Source: CAZOOA01 sp964581355 (lineage in GTDB: Bacteria > Bacillota > Dethiobacteria > DTU022 > UBA8154). Taken from it: a stretch of 64,000 nt of DNA. The DNA is taken from contig CAZOOA010000007.1 in the NCBI GenBank assembly GCA_964581355.1, positions 1-64,000 of the forward strand, written 5' to 3'. Below the pieces are notes generated by a model. The model searched no databases and was not told where the DNA came from. It was given only the letters and a program-made list of their open reading frames with translations. Below, piece by piece: positions 8,158-16,734 of this stretch (position 1 is its first letter; each line of letters starts with the position of its first letter). The translations under genes were made by a program, and so were the position numbers.

Positions 8158-10059
8158 TTATTTTACCTTCTCCCGACCTTTACATAACTGCTTTGCCTTA
8201 AGTGCGATACTCTGGGCTGTAAGTTGGACCGTTTCCAGTATCTGCTCCCTGGTTCCCTGGCCCGTAAAGGGGTCATGAACTCCCATCATCTGAATATGAA
8301 GATCGGTTAATCCTTCTTCTGACAATGCTTCCAGGACTGCACTGCCAAAACCGCCGGAAACAATATTCTCTTCGATTGTAATAACATATTTACAACGTTT
8401 GGCCCAGGAACAAATTAACTGACGATCCAGAGGCACTATGAATCGTGGATTGATTACACAGGCACTAATCCCCTCTGCCAGTAGCAGATCATAAGCCTGC
8501 AAAGCAGTTTTAACAGTAGCCCCAACTGCCAGAAGAAGGACATCTTCACCTTCCTGGAGCAGCTTGCCCTTCCCATAGTCCAGGTTACATAAATCCGGCG
8601 GGAGAGGCTCAGCCGCTGCCCCTTTTGGATACCGTATAGCCACAGGTGAATCCAGGGTCAAGGCCATTTGCAGCATTTCCTTTAACTCAGCACCACTTCC
8701 GGGAGCCATAATGGTCATACCTGGCAGGTGGCGCAGGTAGGATAAGTCAAAAACCCCGTTGTGGGTCTCTCCATCTTCTCCCACCAGCCCAGCACGGTCT
8801 ATGGCAAAAATTACAGGAAGCTCCTGCAAACATACATCATGAAGAATTTGATCGTAAGCCCGCTGTAAGAATGTGCTGTATATTGCAACCACCGGCTTAA
8901 ACCCTTCGGCAGCCAACCCCGCAGCCATTGTAACCGCATTTTGTTCTGCGATGCCCACATCAATAAACCGGTCAGGCAATTTCCTGGCAAAAGAATCCAG
9001 TCCCGTCCCAGAGGCCATGGCTGCTGTTAAGGCAACGATGGATTTATCTTGCGAGGCTAGCCGGGTTAAAGTCGAGCCAAATAAGCTGCTGTAAGTGGGA
9101 GTTGTGATTTTTTTCGAAGGAAATTTTCCAGTTTCTTTGTCAAATTTGCCTACGCCATGAAACTTTTCAGGCTCCCTTTCAGCTGGCTCATATCCCTTGC
9201 CTTTGGTAGTTACAGTATGAATTAATACAGGGCCCTGGATGGTTTTTGCCTGTCGGAGCAGACCCTGAACTTGCGGAATACTATGTCCATTAATCGGGCC
9301 AAGGTATGTAAAGCCCAACTCTTCAAATAAAATACCGGGAACAAGCAGATATTTAACACTATCTTTTACCCGTTCCACGGAACGAACCATCGTCTTTCCA
9401 ATGTGTGGAATACGACTTAAAATATGCTCCAGGTCTTCTTTCAGCCTGGAGTATTTAGGGTCTGTCCGCAAGCGGGCCAGGTAAGAAGGAAGCCCGCCCA
9501 CATTTTGGTCTATGGAAAATTCATTATCGTTCAAGATAACGATCAAATCCGTATTGGCTTCTCCTGCATAGTTAAGAGCTTCAAATGCCATTCCACCTGT
9601 TAAAGCACCATCACCAATCACTGCAATAATATGATTACTGCCTTTCTTTAAATCACGGGCCCGGGCCATTCCCAGAGCCGCTGATAAAGAAGTGCTGCTG
9701 TGTCCTACACTAAAAACATCGTAAATGCTTTCTTGCCTTTTAGGAAAACCGCAAATCCCGTCAAGACTGCGGATATTCTTGAACTGCTCTTTGCGTCCTG
9801 TTAAAATTTTGTGGGTATAACTCTGATGCCCGACATCCCAGATGATTTTATCTTCAGGCGCATGAAAGACACTGTATAGAGCAACGGTTAATTCCACCAC
9901 TCCAAGGCTGGATGCCAGGTGACCGCCTTGCCTGGAAATGACTGTAACGATAAAATCCCGGATTTCAGTAGAAAGTTGTTCCAGCTCTTTTACAGTAAGG
10001 CGTTTTAAATCATCAGGATCATGAATTTTTTTCAGGAGAGCACCCACGAAATACACCAA
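8158..10059 (-). CDS. dxs: 1-deoxy-D-xylulose-5-phosphate synthase
   Basis: Dxs condenses pyruvate and glyceraldehyde-3-phosphate to DXP, the first step of the MEP isoprenoid pathway. The thiamine-pyrophosphate motif begins GDGALTGGMAFEALN (about residue 148) and ends with the Asn pair in ILNDNEFSI. The N-terminal HQSYTHKILTGR and the C-terminal transketolase domains (RAGLVGEDGETHNG) are intact. Its 633 residues are normal. The start is uncertain: TTG at 10059 or a GTG four codons later both lack a strong Shine-Dalgarno. It belongs to the ispA-OLE-oapA-dxs-tlyA unit, with ispA acting further along in the same pathway. Confidence 0.97.
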   Translation of the reverse strand: MVYFVGALLKKIHDPDDLKRLTVKELEQLSTEIRDFIVTVISRQGGHLASSLGVVELTVALYSVFHAPEDKIIWDVGHQSYTHKILTGRKEQFKNIRSLDGICGFPKRQESIYDVFSVGHSSTSLSAALGMARARDLKKGSNHIIAVIGDGALTGGMAFEALNYAGEANTDLIVILNDNEFSIDQNVGGLPSYLARLRTDPKYSRLKEDLEHILSRIPHIGKTMVRSVERVKDSVKYLLVPGILFEELGFTYLGPINGHSIPQVQGLLRQAKTIQGPVLIHTVTTKGKGYEPAEREPEKFHGVGKFDKETGKFPSKKITTPTYSSLFGSTLTRLASQDKSIVALTAAMASGTGLDSFARKLPDRFIDVGIAEQNAVTMAAGLAAEGFKPVVAIYSTFLQRAYDQILHDVCLQELPVIFAIDRAGLVGEDGETHNGVFDLSYLRHLPGMTIMAPGSGAELKEMLQMALTLDSPVAIRYPKGAAAEPLPPDLCNLDYGKGKLLQEGEDVLLLAVGATVKTALQAYDLLLAEGISACVINPRFIVPLDRQLICSWAKRCKYVITIEENIVSGGFGSAVLEALSEEGLTDLHIQMMGVHDPFTGQGTREQILETVQLTAQSIALKAKQLCKGREKVK

Positions 10060-10098
10060 CTTCCAAGCTTTATCTTCTACAGCGTGGTTCGCTGCGTT

Positions 10099-10701
10099 CT
10101 AACCTCTTTTTACTTTAGCATCCTTGTTCCAAATGCTTAGTTTTCCAAACGTTGTTAATAAACGTGCGGTAAAAAAAACAACTTCCGTGGAATAATTAAT
10201 AGCCAGATACTTGCCAAAAGCTTTTCCTCCTACAGTCATGGCAGAAATTAGACCTGCGAGAAGAATATTTAGGAAAAGCTCATTTAATCCAGGTGTAACC
10301 AGGGCAAGGTTAACAATTATTATTGCTCCAATAACACCGCTAATTACACCACTGATATCGCCGATTACATCATTGCAAAAATTGGCGACTTTTTCAGCAT
10401 TTTTAACCAGGTAAATACCCTTCTTTGCCCCGTAAATTTTCTTAGAAGCCTTGGAATGGAAGGGAGTTTCATCAGCCGCTGCTACTGCAGTCCCAATGGT
10501 ATCAAAAGTGATTCCCAGCAAGATGATGGCAAAGAGTATGACAAACGATATAATTGTTGAATTAATACTTTGGACAAGGACCCTGGTGATAAAAGCAAAA
10601 CCAACAGCCAAAAAAAAAGTCCAAACACTTGCCAATATTATCCAGCGGACTGTTTTTTGCTTTCTGATAGCTTGTTTATTATTAGACAAATTGTCATACA
10701 C
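10099..10701 (-). CDS. oapA: OLE-associated membrane protein OapA
   Basis: This 200-residue membrane protein has about four hydrophobic segments (roughly residues 20-41, 47-66, 112-133 and 138-158). A basic, soluble region lies between the second and third, including AADETPFHSKASKKIYGAKK. It sits between a ~600-nt structured non-coding block and dxs. That is exactly where OapA, the protein partner of OLE RNA, is found in extremophilic and anaerobic Firmicutes. The short central region with GAKKGIYLVKNAEKVANFCNDVIGDI recalls DUF21-type membrane domains. In the literature OapA and OLE RNA form a membrane-bound complex. The assignment rests on synteny, size and topology. Confidence 0.88.
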   Translation of the reverse strand: MYDNLSNNKQAIRKQKTVRWIILASVWTFFLAVGFAFITRVLVQSINSTIISFVILFAIILLGITFDTIGTAVAAADETPFHSKASKKIYGAKKGIYLVKNAEKVANFCNDVIGDISGVISGVIGAIIIVNLALVTPGLNELFLNILLAGLISAMTVGGKAFGKYLAINYSTEVVFFTARLLTTFGKLSIWNKDAKVKRG

Positions 10702-10734
10702 CTCATAATAAAATAAAACAGGACCCAGGTGGCA

Positions 10735-11320
10735 ACCTTATGGGTAAACTTTACGGCTTCAGGTCCAGCAGGTTTTCCCAAATGCCTACCAAGCTGTTAC
10801 CAGCCGGCAGTTTCCTTTTAAAGGCATTTCTGCCGTGTTGCCACCAGCAGGGCTGGATTGCCACTAAGACCGCACTTTAATCCCCATAAGGCCTCCCTCC
10901 GGTGGAAACAGTCTAGGAGTTTTCCTCGATAGAGCATTTACGCTTCCTAGCCTCTTTTGCAGCCCTGGTTTCCTAAGGCCCTTGGACCTTTCTCCCCCAG
11001 AACCACTCAAGGCAGGCTACACTGTGCCCAGCGTCTGCCGCACACAGGTTCTGTCCTAAGCCGTAGCGCTTTCCCAGTAAGGCAATTAACCACGCACTTA
11101 GGTCTCCGCGAAGGGAGGGTCAACGCCTACATGCCTTTGTAGATCGCCCCGTCCTTCTTAACTCCCAGCACCAACCCCCGACTGGGCTTCGGCAGCCGGC
11201 ACCAGGAACTTCATCGATGTGCCCTTTGGCGGATTTTTAGGCCCGCCTTCAGAAGCGTCTGCTCTAACTAGAATACTGCGCCACCTACGTCCCAACCCGA
11301 TTATAGCATATTGCTTGTTT
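10735..11320 (-). ncRNA. ole: OLE RNA (ornate, large, extremophilic)
   Basis: No ORF is supported in this ~600-nt block between ispA and oapA. It is clearly more GC-rich than the flanking intergenic DNA and full of potential stems. Its length, its place directly after ispA and before oapA-dxs, and its minus-strand direction match the known OLE RNA locus. OLE RNA is a large structured RNA of some Gram-positive extremophiles and anaerobes. It localises to the membrane with OapA and is linked to cold, alcohol and magnesium stress. The ends are estimated: the 5' end should lie just after the ispA stop at 11363 and the 3' end just before oapA. An Rfam covariance search for OLE would settle the call. 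Confidence 0.85.
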
Positions 11321-11362
11321 TATCTCAAGATACCCGAAAATTCCATACAGTTAAGATTTCAA

Positions 11363-12286
11363 CTAAAAATCCCGGTAAAAAATAAAGTTGGTAATACCAT
11401 GCAATACAGAGGCTGACTGGCCATAAGGCACCAACTGTTCCACTGCCTGCTCGTAGAGAGAGTCTCTTTTTGCTTTTGTCTTTTCCAGTCCCATTATAGC
11501 AATATAAGTTGCTTTTTCTTTTTCTGCATCCATACCACTTTTTTTGCCCATTTTAGTCGAATCGCCGACCACATCAAGCAGATCGTCTACAAGCTGAAAG
11601 GCCTCCCCGAGGATCATACCATAACGAGTTAAATTGGCCAGGTCATCCTTTTCGCCACCACCCAATAACACACCCAGGCGGATAGATGTTTCTATAAGTT
11701 TACCTGTTTTATTCTTGTTTATGTAATCGATAACTTCTTTTTCCAGCACTTTTCCTTCTGACTCCAGGTCAACCACTTGGCCGCCGATCATTCCATTAAC
11801 TCCTGCAGCTTTGGCCAACTCATTAATAACCTGCAGTTTAGTTTCCGGCCTTACATCATCCCCATAGGATTCTGAATACTTGTTTTGCTTACAAGCAGAA
11901 CTATTTTCACTTAAAATTTCAAAAGCCATGGTCAATAAGGCATCGCCAGCCAGGATTGCAGTAGCTTCTCCAAAAGCTTTGTGGCACGTTAAACGCCCTC
12001 TCCTGTACGTGTCATCATCCATTGCTGGTAAATCGTCATGAATGAGCGAGTATGTATGGATCATTTCCATAGAACATGCAGCGGGGAGCACCTTATTTAT
12101 CTCATCGGTGAAAAGCTCTGCAGAAAGAATCATTAAAACAGGGCGGATACGTTTTCCCCCTGCAAAAATACTGTAGCGCATCGCCTGATGGACACGAACA
12201 GGGTAATTGTCCTCAGCGGGCAGGTAAGAATCAAGGGCATCTTCTATAAGCTGTTTTTTTTCTTTTAATTCCATCCCATAATCCAT
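11363..12286 (-). CDS. ispA: Geranylgeranyl/farnesyl diphosphate synthase
   Basis: This trans-isoprenyl diphosphate synthase condenses IPP with allylic diphosphates. The first aspartate-rich motif is in HDDLPAMDDDTYRRG (about residue 82) and the second in QLVDDLLDVVGD (about 233). FAGGKRIRP marks the N-terminal family motif. At about 307 residues it is near the usual size. The C-terminal end (NFIFYRDF) resembles the normal ending with a nonstandard last residue. The ATG at 12286 is preceded by AAGGAG. The promoter-proximal side has a duplicated Shine-Dalgarno segment and a terminator hairpin after xseB. The OLE RNA begins just downstream. Confidence 0.95.
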   Translation of the reverse strand: MDYGMELKEKKQLIEDALDSYLPAEDNYPVRVHQAMRYSIFAGGKRIRPVLMILSAELFTDEINKVLPAACSMEMIHTYSLIHDDLPAMDDDTYRRGRLTCHKAFGEATAILAGDALLTMAFEILSENSSACKQNKYSESYGDDVRPETKLQVINELAKAAGVNGMIGGQVVDLESEGKVLEKEVIDYINKNKTGKLIETSIRLGVLLGGGEKDDLANLTRYGMILGEAFQLVDDLLDVVGDSTKMGKKSGMDAEKEKATYIAIMGLEKTKAKRDSLYEQAVEQLVPYGQSASVLHGITNFIFYRDF

Positions 12287-12325
12287 AATCAAAGGTCTCC
12301 TTAATCAAAAATCAAAGGTCTCCTT
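12287..12325. repeat. Tandem copy of the ispA ribosome-binding segment
   Basis: A 16-bp sequence containing AAGGAG occurs twice exactly, at 12287-12302 and 12310-12325, 23 bp apart. Only the copy next to the ATG at 12286 is correctly placed to serve ispA. The upstream copy could be a recent duplication or a ribosome standby site. Confidence 0.85.
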
Positions 12326-12333
12326 GCTACAAA

Positions 12334-12356
12334 AAACTCCCTGAAAGAGGGAGTTT
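12334..12356 (-). terminator. Terminator/attenuator between xseB and ispA
   Basis: A perfect 9-bp stem (12334-12342 and 12348-12356) with a 5-nt loop is followed on the minus strand by a run of T. It lies 11 bp past the xseB stop, so it should cut transcription between the xseAB genes and ispA-OLE-oapA-dxs at least partly. Confidence 0.8.
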
Positions 12357-12366
12357 GTAAAAATAA

Positions 12367-12597
12367 TTATTCATCCACACGATATTCTTCCATAGTCCCA
12401 TCATCCATTAGCATTTCTATTTTTTGTTCAGCTTTGCTCAGGATGTTTTTGCAATGTTGAGTAAGCTTCATTCCCTCCTGGAAGCTGTTTATTGAGTCCT
12501 CTAGTGTCAATTCTTCTTTTTCCATTTTTTCCAGGGTTGCTTCCAGCTTTTTTATCGCTTCTTCAAAGGTTAACTCTTCCAGATCCTTCTCAGTCAA
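12367..12597 (-). CDS. xseB: Exodeoxyribonuclease VII small subunit
   Basis: This small, acidic, helical subunit of exonuclease VII has 76 residues, normal for XseB. The typical core reads FEEAIKKLEATLEKMEKEEL, followed by SINSFQEGMKLTQHC. It overlaps the end of xseA by 4 bp, consistent with translational coupling. The complex degrades single-stranded DNA in both directions. Confidence 0.95.
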   Translation of the reverse strand: MTEKDLEELTFEEAIKKLEATLEKMEKEELTLEDSINSFQEGMKLTQHCKNILSKAEQKIEMLMDDGTMEEYRVDE

Positions 12598-13856
12598 TAC
12601 GACCCCTCTTTTCCAGTTTTTTCCTCACCCGGTTTGCCTTGATAAACATTTTCAACATGACAGGAAACTTTTCCATCCTTAAAGATCACATTCACATCTT
12701 GGCCTTCCTGGACCTGTTGAATGCTTTTCAAAATATTTTTGTCACTGTCGACAACAATTGTAAAACCCCGCTCCATCACATTTTTAGGATTTAAGGTATT
12801 CATGCGACCTTCCAGGCTTTTCAGTATTGACCGATTCATTTTAAGATCATAATGAATGTCCCGTATTAAGCGCTGCCACAATTCGTCGACTTTTTGTGCC
12901 TGATAGTTTAATCTATCTTGCAAAAAGCGGATGTACCTGGTACTGGAAGAATAATTCAGGGTATTCCAGCGCCTGGACATGATGTTCTTGATCGAACTTT
13001 GCAGCCTTGTTTCCATTATAGATATTTTCTGTTCCAGCTCAAACCTGTCAGGGGTGATTAACTCTGCTGCTGCAGTTGGTGTCGATGCCCTGCAATCTGC
13101 CACAAAATCAGCAATGGAAAAGTCTGTTTCATGACCAACTGCAGACACAACTGGTGTCCGGGCCTGAAAGATCGTTCTGGCGACCTCTTCATTGTTGAAG
13201 GACCATAATTCTTCCAGTGAGCCTCCGCCGCGGGTTAAAACCAGGACATCAAATTCTTTTCCGGAGTCCATCCTTCTCAAGGCGCTGGTTATTTGAAAAG
13301 GAGAATCCTTTCCCTGAACAGCAACAGGGCAAATAACAACATGCAGATGTGGGAACCTTCTTTCCAGGGTAGTAAGGAAATCACGGATTGCCGCCCCTGT
13401 TGGAGAGGTTATAACTCCTACTTTCCAGGATATATAGGGTAAGGGCTTTTTGTACGCTGTATCAAAAAGCCCTTGCTTTTGAAGTTCAGCTTTCAGTTGT
13501 TCAAATGCCTGGTACAGCTCTCCCTGCCCTTCCGGTTCCAGTTTTTCCACATAGAGCTGAAAATAGCCACTCCGTTCATAAATCGATGTGCTTCCCCTGG
13601 CAACTACTTTCATTCCTTCAGCGGGCAAAAAATTCAGATGTTGGTTTTTACCGCGGAAAAATACTGCCCTTAAAACATTATCTTCTTCTTTCAAGGTGAA
13701 GTACATATGGCCCGAAGGTTTATGATGCTTAAAATTAGAAATTTCCCCTACAACCCGGAGATCCTGGAGCATCATGTCATTTATAAGAATTCGTTTCAGG
13801 TAGCGATTAACCTGGGATACAGTATAAATTGCACTTTGCTTCATTGTTGTTTGCAA
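12594..13856 (-). CDS. xseA: Exodeoxyribonuclease VII large subunit
   Basis: This is the catalytic subunit of exonuclease VII, 420 residues. The N-terminal OB fold (about 15-110) includes HKPSGHMYFTLKEE. The central catalytic domain has GVITSPTGAAIRDFLTTLERR, the RGGGSLEELW motif and AVGHETDFSIADFVADCRAS. A coiled C-terminal part follows. Its start overlaps the folD1 end by 16 bp, and xseB overlaps its own end. The order folD-xseA-xseB-ispA is conserved in Firmicutes. Confidence 0.97.
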   Translation of the reverse strand: MQTTMKQSAIYTVSQVNRYLKRILINDMMLQDLRVVGEISNFKHHKPSGHMYFTLKEEDNVLRAVFFRGKNQHLNFLPAEGMKVVARGSTSIYERSGYFQLYVEKLEPEGQGELYQAFEQLKAELQKQGLFDTAYKKPLPYISWKVGVITSPTGAAIRDFLTTLERRFPHLHVVICPVAVQGKDSPFQITSALRRMDSGKEFDVLVLTRGGGSLEELWSFNNEEVARTIFQARTPVVSAVGHETDFSIADFVADCRASTPTAAAELITPDRFELEQKISIMETRLQSSIKNIMSRRWNTLNYSSSTRYIRFLQDRLNYQAQKVDELWQRLIRDIHYDLKMNRSILKSLEGRMNTLNPKNVMERGFTIVVDSDKNILKSIQQVQEGQDVNVIFKDGKVSCHVENVYQGKPGEEKTGKEGSY

Positions 13857-14683
13857 GCCTCAACCAGGTTATCCAGAAGCATGGCAATGGTTACGGGCCC
13901 CACTCCACCTAAAACAGGCGTAATCCACCCCGCTACTTCCTGAACTTCCTCATGATCAACATCACCAACAAGGCGAGTACCTACCTGGCTTAAACCGACG
14001 TCGATAATAATTGCTCCTTCTTTAACCATATCCCTGGTGACTGTATAGGGGTGTCCCGCAGCTACCACCAGAATATCAGCATTCTTCGTAAATGTCGACA
14101 AGTCAGGTGTTTGGGAATGAACCACGCTCACCGTTGCGTTTCTTTCCAAGAGCATAAATGAAACTGGTCTTCCAACAAGTTGGCTGCGTCCAACAATAAC
14201 AGCCCTTTTACCTTCAATGCTTTCTCCAGTAGAATCGATAAGCTTAATAATACCCTTGGCTACAAAAGGCGGCATATGATGATCGCCAATCAAAAAATCT
14301 CCCATGTTCAAGAAATGAAGTCCCTCTACATCTTTTTGTGGTTCTACAACCTGGGAGATTAAGGTATGATCCAGGTGTGGTGGCAGGGGATGGATATTAA
14401 TTCCATGTACAGGGGTTGTAGTATTTAGTCGCTCGATCAAATGAATAATTTCTTCATCGGTGGTTGTTTCAGGCAAATGAAAAACCTTACACTTAATGCC
14501 CAGTTGCTGACAAGTCTTTTCTTTTAACCGGGCAATATGAAACCTGGCAACAGGGCTTTTAATCACAAGAATAGCAAGTCCGGGCGTAACCCCTTTTTCT
14601 GAATGAAGCATACTGATATCATTTTTTACTTTTTCCCTTACTTCAGCAGCAGCTTTTTCTCCGTTGATAATATTTGCAGCCAT
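13841..14683 (-). CDS. folD: Divergent FolD paralog (FolD1) with altered active site
   Basis: This 280-residue protein has the two-domain fold of methylene-tetrahydrofolate dehydrogenase/cyclohydrolase, with the C-terminal dinucleotide region VIVGRSQLVGRP and WITPVLGGVGPVTIAMLL intact. Its N-terminal catalytic half has changed. By alignment with Escherichia coli FolD, Lys54 and Cys58 remain. Tyr50 is Ile, Gln98 is His98 within HPLPPHL (normally QLPLP), the DVDG motif reads DVEG, and the PCTP motif is lost. It is the copy adjacent to xseA, the usual place of the housekeeping folD. The other two copies upstream look canonical. It may be inactive, altered in specificity, or regulatory. Confidence 0.9.
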   Translation of the reverse strand: MAANIINGEKAAAEVREKVKNDISMLHSEKGVTPGLAILVIKSPVARFHIARLKEKTCQQLGIKCKVFHLPETTTDEEIIHLIERLNTTTPVHGINIHPLPPHLDHTLISQVVEPQKDVEGLHFLNMGDFLIGDHHMPPFVAKGIIKLIDSTGESIEGKRAVIVGRSQLVGRPVSFMLLERNATVSVVHSQTPDLSTFTKNADILVVAAGHPYTVTRDMVKEGAIIIDVGLSQVGTRLVGDVDHEEVQEVAGWITPVLGGVGPVTIAMLLDNLVEACKQQ

Positions 14684-14714
14684 TTTTGTCCCCCTATGAC
14701 CGACATTTCAAGCC

Positions 14715-14748
14715 TCGGGGGCCAGGCTGAAATGTGCCTGGCTCCCGA
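14715..14748. repeat. Stem-loop between folD1 and folD2
   Basis: A 13-bp stem (14715-14727 with 14736-14748, one G-T pair) and 8-nt loop occupies the gap between folD2 and folD1. An alternative pairing exists between 14703-14714 and 14725-14735 (ACATTTCAAGCC with GGCTGAAATGT). No clear T-tract follows, so a processing or attenuation role is possible. Confidence 0.6.
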
Positions 14749-14805
14749 AACTTTACCTGCTTAATTAATGAAATGCTTTTAACCATCTACTTTCCAGAAT
14801 AAGGC

Positions 14806-15660
14806 CTATGCCTCAATCTGTTGTTTAAAGGCTTCCAAGGCGTTCTGCATCAGCATGGTGATGGTAATGGGGCCTACCCCACCTGGTACAGGTGATATCC
14901 AGCCGGCCGATTGTTGAGCTTTCTCAAACTCCACATCACCAAGAACCCTGTCACCATCCTGGGTTACACCCACATCGATAACAATGGCACCAGGTTTGAT
15001 CCAATCACCCTTTACTAACTCCGCACTGCCCGCAGCAGCAACCAGGATATCCGCTTCTCTGCATATTTCACTTAGATCAAGGCTTTTGGAGTGACAAATT
15101 GTAACGGATGCATTTCTTCGCAGCAGCAAAAGGGCAAGAGGCTTTCCAACAATATTGCTCCGGCCGATAAGCACCGCTGATTTACCATAAACAGGTTGCC
15201 TGGTATGTTCGATCATATGCATAATGCTGTTGGCGGTACAGGCTATAAACCCTTTTTCGTTGCTGAATAGCTTGCCCATATTTACTGGGTGGGTTCCATC
15301 AATATCTTTTTCCGGGTCGATTGATTGTAATACAGTGCGTTCGTCAATATGATCCGGTAATGGAAGTTGGACCATGAAGCCATGTATTTTTGAATCTTCA
15401 TTAAGCTCTGCAATCACTTCCAGTAATGCATCCTGGGAGATATCTTCCGGCAGGCGGCGAACTTGTGAATAAAAACCAATTTTTCGGCTTTGTTTTTCTT
15501 TGTTAGCTACATAGGTCATTGATGCAGGGTTTTCACCGACTATTACAACAGCCAAGCCAGGTATCAAGCCTGTTTTTTCGTAAAGGTTGTTGAGTTCATT
15601 CGCCAAATCAGCTCGGATACTTTCTGCCACTTCATCTCCCTTGATCAGCTTGGCGGGCAT
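14806..15660 (-). CDS. folD: Bifunctional methylene-THF dehydrogenase/cyclohydrolase (FolD2)
   Basis: FolD interconverts 5,10-methylene-THF and 10-formyl-THF using NAD(P). The catalytic motif keeps Tyr50 and Lys54 (MTYVANKEK), with Ser in place of the Cys at 58. QLPLPDHI and KDIDG are intact. The nucleotide domain has VLIGRSNIVGKP and PVPGGVGPITITML. CTAN replaces the usual CTP motif, a mild deviation. The length is 284 residues. It lies 11 bp downstream of folD3 and is presumably cotranscribed with it. Confidence 0.95.
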   Translation of the reverse strand: MPAKLIKGDEVAESIRADLANELNNLYEKTGLIPGLAVVIVGENPASMTYVANKEKQSRKIGFYSQVRRLPEDISQDALLEVIAELNEDSKIHGFMVQLPLPDHIDERTVLQSIDPEKDIDGTHPVNMGKLFSNEKGFIACTANSIMHMIEHTRQPVYGKSAVLIGRSNIVGKPLALLLLRRNASVTICHSKSLDLSEICREADILVAAAGSAELVKGDWIKPGAIVIDVGVTQDGDRVLGDVEFEKAQQSAGWISPVPGGVGPITITMLMQNALEAFKQQIEA

Positions 15661-15671
15661 ACAAAAACCTC

Positions 15672-16556
15672 CTAACCCTGATTCAACCAGATGGCTGCTT
15701 CTACGGTGTTATACAGCAGCATTGTGACGGTCATCGGTCCGACTCCACCAGGTACCGGGGTAATGTAGGAGGCTTTTTCAGCAACAGCATCATAGTCTAC
15801 ATCCCCAACCAGGCGGAAACCGCTTTTCTTCGAAGAATCGGGAATACGGTTAACTCCAACGTCCATGACAACTGTTCCTTCACTAACCATGTCTGCTGTA
15901 ATCGCATTGGGACGTCCCATGGCAGCAACCAGGATGTCTGCTTGCTTGGTAAAGTAGCTGATATCTTTTGCCCCAGTGTGGACAACTGTGACAACAGCGT
16001 TTGCGCCTTCTGCTTTCTGCATTAAAATGGCTGCCAGTGGCTTTCCAACAATGTTGCTGCGGCCGCAAACCACAACATGTTTACCGGAGGGATCATTGCC
16101 CGAACGCATCAGCATCTGCTTAACTCCATGAGGTGTGCAGGGCAGCGGGCAGGGTTCTCCCCTTAACAATTTACCCAAGTTCACCGGATGGAATCCATCA
16201 ACATCTTTTTCTGGAGAAATATAACCAATGACCCGGTCCACGCTGATGTGGTCTGGGAGAGGAAGCTGTACAAGAATGCCGCTAATTTTCGGATCCTTGT
16301 TCAAGCCATCAACAGTTTTCAATACTTCTTCTTCGGACGTTTCAGCGGGAAGCTTGATGGTTTCCTCATACATCCCAATTTCTTCGCATCCTTTGGCTTT
16401 GCTGGTCACATAGGAAACAGAGGCAGGGTCTTCACCTACCAGGACAACACCCAAACCAGGCACGATGCCTTTCTCTTTCAAATCAGCGACCTTCTGCTTT
16501 AATTCCCCCCTAATCTCTTCCGCTATTTGCTTACCGGAAATAACCTTTGCTGACAT
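15672..16556 (-). CDS. folD: Bifunctional methylene-THF dehydrogenase/cyclohydrolase (FolD3)
   Basis: This is the most canonical of the three copies, 294 residues. It has Tyr49 and Lys53 in SYVTSKAK, LVQLPLPDHI, KDVDGFHPVN, PCTPHGV, GRSNIVGKP and PVPGGVGPMTVTML. A small insert near residue 228 (PDSSKKSG) lengthens the loop after the dehydrogenase strand. It is the first gene after the NuoEFG-like cluster, following a large hairpin, so it could serve as the methylene-THF dehydrogenase partner of that redox module. A good ribosome site (AGGAGG-like) precedes the ATG. Confidence 0.96.
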   Translation of the reverse strand: MSAKVISGKQIAEEIRGELKQKVADLKEKGIVPGLGVVLVGEDPASVSYVTSKAKGCEEIGMYEETIKLPAETSEEEVLKTVDGLNKDPKISGILVQLPLPDHISVDRVIGYISPEKDVDGFHPVNLGKLLRGEPCPLPCTPHGVKQMLMRSGNDPSGKHVVVCGRSNIVGKPLAAILMQKAEGANAVVTVVHTGAKDISYFTKQADILVAAMGRPNAITADMVSEGTVVMDVGVNRIPDSSKKSGFRLVGDVDYDAVAEKASYITPVPGGVGPMTVTMLLYNTVEAAIWLNQG

Positions 16557-16631
16557 AATATGACCTCCTTTTAGATTATATATTATTACTGCTTCACACT
16601 CAAAGGCATGTAAATCTTATGAAGTATGATT

Positions 16632-16694
16632 GGGGGCAGTTTCCAAGTTATTCTACTGTTTAAATTCAAGGGGATAAAACTTGAACCGCCCCCC
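16632..16694. terminator. Large hairpin between the redox cluster and folD3
   Basis: Arms at about 16632-16649 (GGGGGCAGTTTCCAAGTT) and 16678-16694 form a long imperfect stem with a ~28-nt loop. It fills most of the 178-bp gap between the NuoG-like gene and folD3. No T-run follows the stem on the minus strand. It may be an RNA-stability or partial termination element rather than a simple terminator. Confidence 0.55.
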
Positions 16695-16734
16695 CTATCA
16701 CTTCATCTTCATCAGAAAATCATTCTTAAGGCAC

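Noticed and set aside
10957..11416. Short plus-strand ORFs within the OLE block
   Set aside because: They lie opposite the inferred RNA, lack ribosome sites and resemble no protein family.
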